Shown here: one piece after another, positions 10,554 to 19,300 of the stretch
How the letters are laid out: each line of letters begins with the position of its first letter
Numbering within the stretch: position 1 is the first letter of the stretch
Assembly (NCBI GenBank): GCA_003427395.1
Contig: BFEA01000254.1
Span: forward strand, 323,304-352,034
Origin: Chara braunii
Taxonomy: Eukaryota; Streptophyta; Charophyceae; Charales; Characeae
Direction of reading: 5' to 3'
DNA: 28,731 bases
Notes under the pieces: model-generated
The model's input: the letters and a program-made list of their open reading frames with translations, nothing else
What the model was told of the DNA's origin: nothing
Database searches by the model: none
Program-made: the position numbers and the translations under genes

Positions 10554-10702
10554 ACAGTGACTACCTTTCCAAGGCAAAGCCGAGAATTGAAAATGTAACA
10601 TTTCACAAAGTTTGGAGGGTTGGGGGAGGGTTGGCATGGGGAGAGGAGTCCAAAACTAACGGCGCTACCGCGCTGACATGGTACGGGCCCTTTAAAGTTT
10701 AA

Positions 10703-10902
10703 CCACCAGTACTTGGCCCAGGTATCGGCCACGGCGCTTCCCCGTTAACGCACCACGCCTTTAGGGCTTCGGGGTACCGTACCACAATGGCTGGAAGCGC
10801 CAGCCAAAAAAAAATCAAAACGGCACCCCGGCGCTTCGGCAAAAAATGGCGCGCAGGGGCATTCCAGGCTCGGCGTCGATAGCTGGGCCAAGTACTGGTG
10901 GT
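10703..10902. mobile_element. TTAA-flanked inverted-repeat element (200 bp)
   Basis: The left end reads CCACCAGTACTTGGCCCAGG and the right end is the reverse complement of CCACCAGTACTTGGCCCAGC, extending to a shared TATCG: about 25 bases with one mismatch. TTAA flanks both ends (10699-10702 and 10903-10906). The body carries CCCGTTAACGCACCACGCC, which is also found, diverged, near 23598-23620. It has no coding capacity. Confidence 0.65.
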
Positions 10903-11111
10903 TTAACATATTATTATGTCCACCAGCCAAATCCGGAGGCCGACCTGAATGCGGCCGCAGGCCATTACTGGTGCCCCACTTCTATCTTCTATTTCCTAAA
11001 TCCTCACTACTTGTACCGGTCGTGCTCACGCTCGGAAGAGCGTCACAGTGGTGCATCGCGGCGGTTCGCAGCCTCGGCAAAAAGAGGCTGGGAGGTAGAG
11101 TGGTGGCTTAA

Positions 11112-11464
11112 GGCTTTTTGAGTTTGTAGATGGCTCCTTGACATCGATGGGGAGCTGCACCTGGTCCTGCTGGAAACCGGCAGGCTCAGCATTCCAGTCC
11201 AATATTTTTACTACTACATTCCACTGCGCATGTTTGCTACTGTCTTCACCCGCGAGTAGAGCACGTGGTGATTATCACTGCATCTGGCTTTTTGAGTTTG
11301 TAGATGGCTCCTTGACATCGATGGGGAGCTGCACCTGGTCCTGCTGGAATCCGGCAGGCTCAGCATTCCAGTCCAATATTTTTACTAATACTACATTCCA
11401 CTGCACATGTTTGCTACTGTCCTCACCCGCGAATAGAACACGTGGTGATTATCACTGCATCTGG
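11112..11464. repeat. tandem duplication, 174-bp unit, two copies
   Basis: The unit beginning GGCTTTTTGAGTTTGTAGAT occurs at 11112 and again at 11286. The copies differ by a handful of substitutions and one 3-base insertion (TAC added in a TACTAC stretch of the second copy). The plus-strand frame across both copies (11138-11500) is open but has no recognised domain; its internal protein repeat simply reflects the DNA repeat. Confidence 0.92.
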
Positions 11465-11776
11465 ACTGAAATTTCCCACAAATACAGCGATAAAAACTAA
11501 GTGTTTTCTTCGGATGAAGAGGGTACCGGGCGTTCTATTTGGGTGAAGACGGTAGTTGGTACACTGGTGAACTGTCGAAACTTGAAATTCAGACCCATAT
11601 GCCTGCAATGATGCAACCAGAATGAACAGAATTTTAAGTGAATAAGAGTGCAGCTAAATTCATGCTAAGTCACAGGTGTACGCAACTGCAATTTCACCCT
11701 TCCTTTTCATCTGGGTAGCGCTGAAATTTCACCCAGGCTGTAGATCTTTCCTGGTCTTCCTCTTCTTCCAGGCGCA

Positions 11777-11932
11777 AGGTCCCGCTAGCGAACAGGATGG
11801 GATTGAATGCCTGCATCTTGACGCGTTTGTAGAAAGGTGCAGAAAATCGAGATCGAACTGCGTTTCCGCACCTTCGTTTGAAACACGTCCAGATTCAGGC
11901 GTTCAATCCAATCCTCTTTGCTAGTGGGACCT
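11777..11932. repeat. 156-bp imperfect foldback with about 70-bp arms
   Basis: The left arm starts AGGTCCCGCTAGCGAACAGG and the right arm, reversed, starts AGGTCCCACTAGCAAAGAGG. The arms stay complementary at roughly three quarters of positions for about 70 bases, leaving only a short loop near 11848-11860. It could be a MITE without a recognisable target duplication or a microRNA-type foldback. No gene overlaps it convincingly. Confidence 0.78.
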
Positions 11933-12274
11933 CACCCCTGGTGTCGTCACAAACTAATGCCCAACAACAATTCTTTCTACAGGCCCTGGGAAGGATGCAT
12001 GGCATTGCATGCTACTTTCCTTTGGCCCTCTAATCTTGGTGGCGAGTACAACATCAAGTTAGCGAAAGGATGGAACATAGGGTGAGTTCTCTGATGGGGT
12101 GGCACATAAATCGAATAAGACGGCTGGCCTATCTGATTCTTCTGCAATCACTTTCAAATTTCAATATTTCCCGAGGCGCATACCTCTTTGGCAGCAACTT
12201 TCCGGATGTTCCTTCTCTTGGGGGGAATTAGCCATTTTTTTTTGAACAACTTCCCCCGATCCCTGAAAAAGGTC

Positions 12275-12500
12275 TGCAGTGTCTCTTGGCCTCAACAACA
12301 GCCATACTAGACTCCCGCACCTTCTCGACTATGTTCTTGATGGCTTGTTGCAGCTCGCCTGCGAACGGCTTCATGAATTCCAAATGCCTACAGGATACTT
12401 CTGCTGCTCCGATCTGGGAAGCCGAAAGTCAATTGGCGCTCTTGGCCTCCCTTTTAGCGTCCTTGCTGTAGCCGGGAGAGCGGACGAGCTGTTGATGCTT
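12275..12500 (-). pseudogene. decayed coding fragment, helical protein, unidentified
   Basis: Read on the minus strand this stretch gives a frame with coding character: AKREAKSAN, a TGA stop, then LSASQIG followed by EFMKPFAGELQQAIKNIVEK and ESSMAVVEAKRH. The composition is that of an amphipathic helix or coiled coil. I do not recognise the family. It may be a fragment of a retroelement gag protein or of a decayed host exon. The TGA could be read as a mutated Trp or Arg codon. Confidence 0.35.
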
Positions 12501-12803
12501 GCCACTTAGGCCCTTTTTTATCCCAGTGGATCTGGTTGGCCCTTAACACTTGTTCACCCCTACAGTTCCTGCCCTCAGTCTAGCCTGGTGTCTTCGGCTG
12601 TTAATGTTTGCTGTCTCTGTCCGCTGCATCCCGCGTCCAGGGATTGCCCAAATTCGGCTGCCTCAGAGCCTCCTCTCTTGTTTTCAGTATGTGTACCTTT
12701 TAGCCGGACCACCGTTTGAGCATATTGCAATAACCCGCTTCAATATGCCTCGTTGTTTGTAGGCCCGACACCAGACTGAGGCCGCACTGCGAAAGGGGAA
12801 AAG

Positions 12804-12861
12804 AGCCCCTGAAAGTGGCTTCAGGGGCCCTGCGCCCTACAGTTGACTAAAGTCAACTGTA
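12804..12861. repeat. two adjacent strong hairpins
   Basis: The first pairs GCCCCTGAA with TTCAGGGGC around a 6-base loop (about 12805-12828). The second is a perfect 11-bp stem, TACAGTTGACT with AGTCAACTGTA, around AA (12838-12861). They may be ends or relics of foldback elements. Confidence 0.8.
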
Positions 12862-13083
12862 AAGCGCCTCACGAGTCAAAGCCTGCATGTATGCGCATGC
12901 CACACTGTCTACATTGGTTGTACGCAGGTATCCAGGCAGCATTTGGACCAAGTGGAAGTCTGCAACTGTACGGGATCCAGGCCGTCAGCTGTGAGTCCTC
13001 CGTGGGTGAGGGATCGGAGGCAGGTCACTCCCGTCAACACTACTTATTGACGCTGCCTCGGGGAGTCAACATTCAGTCTTGCC

Positions 13084-13157
13084 ATGCTGACTTGATGCTG
13101 GCTTGGTGCTGGCTGGACGCTGGTGCGATGCTGGCTTGACGCTGGCTGGACGCCGGC
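13084..13157. repeat. degenerate short tandem repeat, GCTGGCTTGAC-type unit
   Basis: Units of 9 to 11 bases built on GCTGGCTTGAC or GCTGGCTGGAC recur about seven times. No function is suggested. Confidence 0.8.
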
Positions 13158-13235
13158 AGTGTGCGACGGCGATGCGAGACTGCTGCATTCTCATGCTGGC
13201 GCCTCTCTGCTCTGGCACCAGCTATCTTCTGGCTT

Positions 13236-13393
13236 GCTGACGTGGCGCATGCCACACTGTCTACATTGCTGAAGTGACGCATGCCACATTGTCTACATTG
13301 CTGACGTGGCGCATGCCACACTGTCTACATTGCTGGCGCAAGGCATGCTGTCTTCGACACTGCTGACGTGGCGCATGCCACACTGTCTTTGTT
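13236..13393. repeat. 32-bp minisatellite, five units
   Basis: Units begin GCTGACGTGGCGCATGCCAC and continue ACTGTCTACATT. They start at 13236, 13268, 13300, 13332 (variant, 30 bp) and 13362. A lone copy of the core lies at 12893-12916. The units are head-to-tail with no spacers. Confidence 0.92.
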
Positions 13394-13964
13394 GCTGAGC
13401 TGGACGCGACGAGGAGGGAGATCGGGATCTGTGGATTGATTGAGAGAGAGAGAGAGGATACTTACCTGTTGTTGCTGTCGACATTGCACGCTGTTGTAAC
13501 GTCTTCACGGGAGAACTGTGTCACGTGGCACTCTGATGTGATCAGACCCTGTCAGGCTCTTTCTTGGACACTGTTTGCTGACGTGGAGGCGAGGGGAAGC
13601 CCGGAGAAGGAATGGGAAACGAGGGGCTGCTTTCTATGTGGTCATTGATGGACACTTACTCTTCCGCCCTCTATTCTCCCCCTCTCCTTCGTCAATTAGA
13701 TACGAGACATTGTATCACGGATCACATTTCATGCTTATTGGAAACATTATTCAGCGCTGAGTTATCTTGTACTTCGACACTTGACGAGTTTCCTCCAGAC
13801 TGGGTTCATTACAATATGTTTCGTGTATGTGTCTCTCCCTAGAACATGGAAGTATCCACTGCCAACATGGAAGTATACACTGCCAAAGGCCGGAAATGTG
13901 GTAGCATATATTTCCTTGTTCTACCGACAGATTCATTCCCATTTTGCTCATCCTATGGATAAAA

Positions 13965-13972
<8 letters not shown>

Positions 13973-14054
<82 letters not shown>
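13973..14054. repeat. (AG)n microsatellite, left of gap
   Basis: About 41 AG units run up to five non-repeat bases (CTGTC) and then the N gap. Arg-Glu or Leu-Ser dipeptide frames across it are meaningless. Confidence 0.98.
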
Positions 14055-14056
<2 letters not shown>

Positions 14057-14059
14057 GTC

Positions 14060-14234
14060 NNNNNNNNNNNNNNNNNNNNNNNNNNNNNNNNNNNNNNNNN
14101 NNNNNNNNNNNNNNNNNNNNNNNNNNNNNNNNNNNNNNNNNNNNNNNNNNNNNNNNNNNNNNNNNNNNNNNNNNNNNNNNNNNNNNNNNNNNNNNNNNNN
14201 NNNNNNNNNNNNNNNNNNNNNNNNNNNNNNNNNN
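14060..14234. other. assembly gap, 175 N
   Basis: The gap lies within a GA microsatellite. The bases just left of it, CTGTC (14055-14059), break the repeat and equal the first five bases of the Tn5 mosaic end found intact at 23888. Confidence 0.99.

Positions 14235-14322
<88 letters not shown>
14235..14322. repeat. (GA)n microsatellite, right of gap
   Basis: About 44 GA units continue the tract on the far side of the N gap. Confidence 0.98.
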
Positions 14323-14324
<2 letters not shown>

Positions 14325-14387
14325 CTTTTGCTTCCTGCCTGGATCTCTGGTTCTTCCATTTCTTCTTGTACTTCCCCTGTTAGGTAC

Positions 14388-15200
14388 TTTTTTTTTTTTT
14401 TTATGTAAACAGGGCCTTATGGTCCTGGCTCCTTCTATTCTGGGGAGCGTCAGTCCGGTTCCTATTCCACCGGCAAGTCAGATTATACATTACATCAATT
14501 ACCAATCACACACGCTTCCTTCCGTCAGGCCGAAGGACCCTTGAGCAGCATTGATTGCTCCACCACGGGAGGATTGACTGTCAGCTTGCCTTGTCCCTCT
14601 CTTTCCTCTCAGACCCGGAAACCAGATCTGTCAGATAAAGCATTTGACCCTAGAAAGATCACATCTGTTGTCCTTACCCAACCTGGTCCTCCACCATACA
14701 CCACTTTGCCCCCCTTTGGAAGGTCAACCGTATATCATTAGAACCTACACCCTCAGTCTGCATTCTTATCATCCGGTCGTCAAAATTGGACCCTGGCATG
14801 GGGTTTTCCGGATCTTTGGGATGGGATCATCCTTTGCGACCCCCGTTCATGCTCCAGCGTTATCAGACTTGTCCTCCTTTTTCCACGTCGTCTGTACCCC
14901 CTGGCCTTCCAGCGTCGTCTGATGTTGGGAACCCCTTTCTGGAATTGAATTATGCCATTCTTTCCAGCATACCCGGTCCTGTCGCAGTTCTCCAACCTTG
15001 CCATCGACCAGCCAAATCCTGTAGAATCTCTGCCTCTCCTTGTTCCGCTGTTCTTCGTCTTCTGTCCAGGCTCGTTTGATCTTCCGCCATCTGCAAAGGA
15101 TCTCGGCTTGAATCATTGTTTTAGTTTCTATCCACACTTTCTCCCGTTGGTTGGACCGTCCTTCAATTGTTCGACTGCATCTCTCCTTCCATAGGTACTT
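14388..15200 (-). mobile_element. probable 5'-truncated retroelement, A-tailed on the minus strand
   Basis: A run of 15 T at 14388-14402 would be a 3' poly-A tail on the minus strand. The adjoining block at 14427-14590 is homologous to one at 15364-15522 that also lies beside a poly-T run. Between them, minus-strand frames (14780-15004, 14847-15137) have a basic, tryptophan-containing composition but no motif I can name. Two retroelement copies of one family, both in the minus orientation, are the simplest reading. Confidence 0.5.
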
Positions 15201-15272
15201 TTTTTTGCTATGAAAAAAAGGTATTTTTTTCTTTCACATGTTGTTATGGTCTTTGGGTCCTTGTCCATCCTG

Positions 15273-15523
15273 TTTTTTTTTTTTTTTTTTTTTTTTTTTC
15301 CCCTGATCCAGGTCCGAGCCTGTGCGTATCATGGATTTGTATTTTTATCTTTTTAATAAACTAGGCTTCTTCTATTACGGGGAGCAGCAGTCCGACTCCT
15401 TCTCCACCAGCGGGTCGGAGATGAACACAAATACCGCGCACGCTTCCCACGTTACGGCCCGGGGAAGCCTGACAGCATTTTGATTGCTTCCCGGCGGGAA
15501 GGATCGACTGCCAGTCCCGTCCA
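15273..15523 (-). mobile_element. second copy of the same retroelement 3' end, with 27-base A tail
   Basis: The minus strand reads through a block ending PLVEKESDCCSP and stop, then about 65 bases of putative 3' UTR, then 27 A (T at 15273-15299). The block 15364-15522 aligns with 14427-14590, for example GGCTTCTTCTATTACGGGGA against GGCTCCTTCTATTCTGGGGA. Identity is well below that of a recent duplication. Confidence 0.55.
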
Positions 15524-15805
15524 TTTGATAAAAAAAATCCGTCCCCTTCCCCTCACAGATGTACCCCACCGAGAAGGAAAGAAAAAAACATGCGAAAAAA
15601 TAGTCTTTCGTCCACCCGTTTACAAAGGAACATGCTAAGAGCTTTCTGTCAGTCCTAAACCCCTAAACCCTCTTCCCTCCTCTCAGGCTAAGCCCGGCGC
15701 CTGTCCCGAGATCAAGCGGAAGCTTGGTTTTGCCGAGGTTGCTGCTGATATCCCAGGCCCTCCCTTTTGGTCCCCTGTGTAGTGACCACCGAAGCGTTGG
15801 GGCCT
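15524..15805. other. spacer, no gene; telomere-like motif
   Basis: No gene is recognised. CCTAAACCCCTAAACCCTC at 15654-15672 holds two telomere-like units. In plants AAACCCTA-type boxes also occur in promoters, but this one is far from the start codon at 16340, so no role is claimed. Confidence 0.4.
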
Positions 15806-15963
15806 TGATACAAAATTCTTTTTTTTCTTTCTTTCTGTGGCCCGATGGACCACCAATCAGATAATATTAAACTGATCAGAAGATTCAGAACAGATACAGT
15901 GCAGTTGATCTTACTTAGCCAAAAAAAAGGCCGAGAAAGGTATAATGATGATACAAAATTCTT
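15806..15963 (-). mobile_element. retrotransposed insertion of a U2 snRNA fragment, with target duplication
   Basis: The 15-bp direct repeat TGATACAAAATTCTT stands at 15806-15820 and 15949-15963. Between them, on the minus strand, come five extra bases (TCATT), a U2 snRNA-like sequence (15943 down to 15835), and an A-rich tail (AAAGAAAGAAAAAA, 15834-15821). Target duplication plus A-rich tail plus truncated RNA is the standard signature of LINE-mediated retrotransposition. The duplication begins AAGAATTTT on the element's sense strand, as expected for an L1-like endonuclease site. Confidence 0.88.
15835..15943 (-). pseudogene. U2 snRNA-derived sequence (5' part only)
   Basis: The minus strand starts ATACCTTTCTCGGCC, as plant U2 does, then TTTTTTTT where U2 has four T, GGCTAA, a 4-base insertion, GATCAA, TATCTGTTCT, and the stem IIa sequence ATCAGTTTAATAT...CTGAT. 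It ends after stem IIb, GTGGTCC-ATC-GGGCCAC, which still pairs with one G-U. The branch-site recognition segment (GTAGTA in U2) is altered to CACTGTA, and the Sm site and 3' half are missing. It therefore cannot act as spliceosomal U2. It is either an old processed pseudogene or the head of a U2-derived SINE. Confidence 0.85.
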
Positions 15964-16025
15964 AATTGAAGTTATTACTCAGCTGATTTGTCTTTGAGGA
16001 GAAGTTTACAGATCCAGATTTTTCT

Positions 16026-16101
16026 GATTGTTCATTGTTCATTGGTAATTGTTGATTGTTAATTGTTAATTGTTAATTGTTAATTGTTAATTGTTGATTG
16101 G
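16026..16101. repeat. (ATTGTTA)n heptanucleotide repeat
   Basis: Seven or more imperfect copies of ATTGTTA, with ATTGTTC and ATTGTTG variants at the edges, lie about 240 bases upstream of the start codon of the large gene. Confidence 0.9.
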
Positions 16102-16339
16102 TTATTACTGTTGTTACTCATGTGCAGAGGAATCTGGACAGGTTAGGCTAGTCGAAAGCAGCAGTAGGTGCAGGAGGGATCCCGTGCGATGAATCTTCCT
16201 CGCTTCCAATTTTTTTTTCCAGTCATAGTTCTGAAAACAATGTTACTCATCTCGATTCGCGACTGATTCGGCGGCTTTTGATAACTGAGCGTTTGCAATA
16301 TCGATTTCGGCTTTTAATCAGTTCAGGCCAAGATTGACT

Positions 16340-19300
16340 ATGAAGTTGGGGCGAATGGGCAGGAAGATGCAGGGAAGGTCCGAAATGACACAGGGAAAGA
16401 AAGCGGGCAGGAGTTCCCAAATCGTTGGCATTTGCCGCTCTCTTTCCTATTCGTCGTGTCAGGATGACATTCAGCCTTTTGCAGCAAATAATGATCATGA
16501 GGAGGATTCGTACGACGACGATTCCGACCATCTAATTGATGAGCAGGAGCCACCACCAGCAGCCAGGCAGGTCCAGATCAGAATGATGACAAAGGAGCTG
16601 TGTACTTTTACTCCCCGGGATCGAAAAATGGAGTCCGTGTCCGTTGATCGCTGCAAATCGTTGTGCCTGCTGAGGAATCATCATGTTCCCGGAAATGGCG
16701 GAAAGAGTAACGAGGCGGAGAAAGGTGCAGAGGCGGTGTTTTCGAAAGAGTTCCGCACAGTAATGATGTCGCAGGTCGACCCACTTTCGCACATTGGAAA
16801 GTTGAGTAGCTTCTGGAATCCCTCTGGCTCTGCCCTACCGGTAGTCTGCCAAGACAGGGAGCCTTCGGAGTGGAAAGCTTCTGACAGGCCGTGGCCTGGT
16901 AGTGGCAGACGCGGGCGGAGCGTGAGGGAGAACCACTCGGAGAACTACTCGGAGAAGCATTCGGAGAACTACTCGGAGGAGGAGTGTAGGTTGGCAAATG
17001 TATTCCCAGGCATCGGAGAGGAGACGTCTTCGCTTGGTCGAGGATCGTGTGCAGTTGTTCGAGATGGAAGGACAGGCTCCTCCTCCTCCAGCAAGGGCCG
17101 TCTCTTGTGTGCGGCTAGAGCGCAGGCAAATGTGAATGTCTCAGGATCGGCAAAGCGCAAAGCAGCAGCTCGGAAGTCTTCAACGATGAGGATGGCGGGA
17201 CCACAGGCAGTGGATCGGGACAAAGTCAGTTGTCGCAGCAATTTCTCGGCGAAACGCGTCGCTGCATCGAATGGTGATGAACGGCGGAAGCAAGCGGTGC
17301 ATTGGAAGGACAACAGAGTGAATTACGACAGCAGAGAGGAAGGTGCGCAAGCAGAGGGAGAGGAGGAGGAAGAGTGGCTGCTGAGTTTCCCTTCCAATCC
17401 TGAGGAGGAGGAGGAGGAGGAGGAAGTGGGTGCAAATGCTGTCCACTGCCAGCGGCAGATGCCGTGTTATCAAGGGCACAATTTGTTAGAACAAAGAAGA
17501 AGATGTGCAGTCAAACAACAGACTACGATGCGCAACCAGCAAGCGAAAGAACGAAGGCCGTGGAATGGTGATGCAACCGAGAGCCCTCTTTCCTGCCAGA
17601 AGACAGAATCCAGATCTGATGCTGCTGATGTACATTTCAGTGATGATGACGTTCGAGCCCGTGACACTAATCAAGCAGCAGATGGTTCCATTGATTGGTT
17701 GAGGTCTGTTCCTGATCAGAACAGAAGCTTCGCAAGCACAAGAGGAGTGCGGAAGGGTGGTGGTGGTGGCGAGCATGATGGCGTGAGACATGCGAAGACA
17801 ACATTGAAGGTAGGCTATGGCACATCCTTTGTTGGGAAAAAACATATGGTGAGGAGCCCTGTTTCAGCGGATGGCATCATCAATAAGCGGAACATGAGTG
17901 GGTTGGACGGAGGAGGCGAATCGGAGTCTGGGCTGATACATGATGCTGAGCACTGGATTGGTGATCAATGGACAGCGTCGGAGAGCAGTGATGAGGAATT
18001 GAGGGAAATAGGAGGGCGACGGACAAACCAGCAACGCCCTTCACCACTGAGCGCCCACAGGCCTGGGCGTTGTAAAGATGGGAGGAAGCACGCACCACCA
18101 TTGACGCCCCCAAGGAAACACGAATACGTGCATGGAGGTGTTTCCAATGGAGGAGCCAGGCAATCTTCCGATCATGCAGATTCGCATTCTCACTCGGGAT
18201 TTCATTCCAATCCCGCTCGTCGTTTTGACGGGTCTGCTAATCCTAGGCATCAGTACCATGGGAAAGGGAACCAGATGCGATCATTGGAATCATCAGACAT
18301 GAGGAGGAGGGAAGTGGCAGTGGCCCATAGTGGTTGTGTAGAGTCGGGCGAGAACGACGAAGCGGGACAGATGAGCTGGGAGCGTAACAGGCGAGAGACT
18401 GAGGGCATTGATGGGAAGAATCATGGCGGTAGCGTCAAGGACCAGCATACCCCAGCTTATCTTTGCAAAACTGGAGTCCCAAATAACCTGGGACAAGACG
18501 GACTGGAACCTGAGGAGGATGTTGCCGAGGATGACACATTCCATGACGGACGGGGTGGTGGAGAGTGGCGAGGCAGAGGGCCAGACAGAGTCTCTGCTTC
18601 CGTCAGCTCCCTTGGGGACCGCATCGGGACAAGGGACAGTTCAGCGTCGATCCCAACGAAGCGTGCTGGTAAACAACAGTGTATTGGGCAGAAGATCTTC
18701 CAAGTGCAGGGCCGCTCCCGTGGGCGCGGGAGCCAGAGGCATGTGGAAAAAGGCATGTTGGTCAGAGAGGAGATTGTGAGTAGAAGCAATGGACTACGCC
18801 AGACCTCTTCGACGGGGAAGCGTCAGACGCCACAGCAACCAGGCGGAAGACCCAGAAAGGGTGTCCCGTCATTGGGATTGGGGTTAGAGGGGTCAGGATT
18901 GAAATCCAGTCCTCCTGATGGATTCATTTCAGAGCCGGGCTTTGAACCTTTTGGTGCTGTGTTGCCAACCCGGGAGAATGTGCGGCGAAGATCTTCTGCC
19001 GTTGTGAAAGGGGATGAGGGAAGTTGGGTCTGGAACTATTCGCAGAGGTCCCACGAAGATCTGAGATGTGGCCTTTCCGGGCCTGCTTACAGCGATGAGG
19101 AAACCGAAGTTTTCGCCTCCGACAAGGACTCGGCGGGCGGCGATGTGACACCGAAACTGTCGGCAGAGCAGATATGGTCGCGGCAGCAGATTGGCAATCA
19201 GGATCAGAGGGCGAAAATGGGTAGGGAGTCCCGCATGGGAGCAAAGTCAAAGGGAGGAGGAGGCTCAACCAGACGGAAACCTGCCTTTGGACAGTATGAC

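Larger units (their letters stand above)
9206..14011. repeat. block listed twice: first copy of a 4806-bp identical segment
   Basis: This segment recurs at 23926-28731 with a constant offset of 14720. All open frames and the raw bases I compared match exactly. The second copy starts directly after an adapter sequence, so I treat this first copy as the more credible placement. Confidence 0.93.

Noticed and set aside
11138-11500. 120-residue protein with an internal repeat
   Set aside because: The repeat is explained by the 174-bp DNA duplication, and no domain or conserved feature supports a gene.
13236-13393. CRISPR array (regular 32-bp repeats)
   Set aside because: The units are contiguous with no unique spacers, and the context is eukaryotic; it is a minisatellite.
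13457-13470. U1 snRNA 5' end (ATACTTACCTG)
   Set aside because: The match stops after 11 bases and the rest of U1 is absent; it is better read as a minus-strand splice donor sequence.
13751-14408. Long Arg-Glu and Leu-Ser dipeptide proteins
   Set aside because: They are translations of the GA microsatellite running across an N gap.
15654-15672. Interstitial telomere
   Set aside because: Only two imperfect TTTAGGG-like units are present; too short to mean anything alone.
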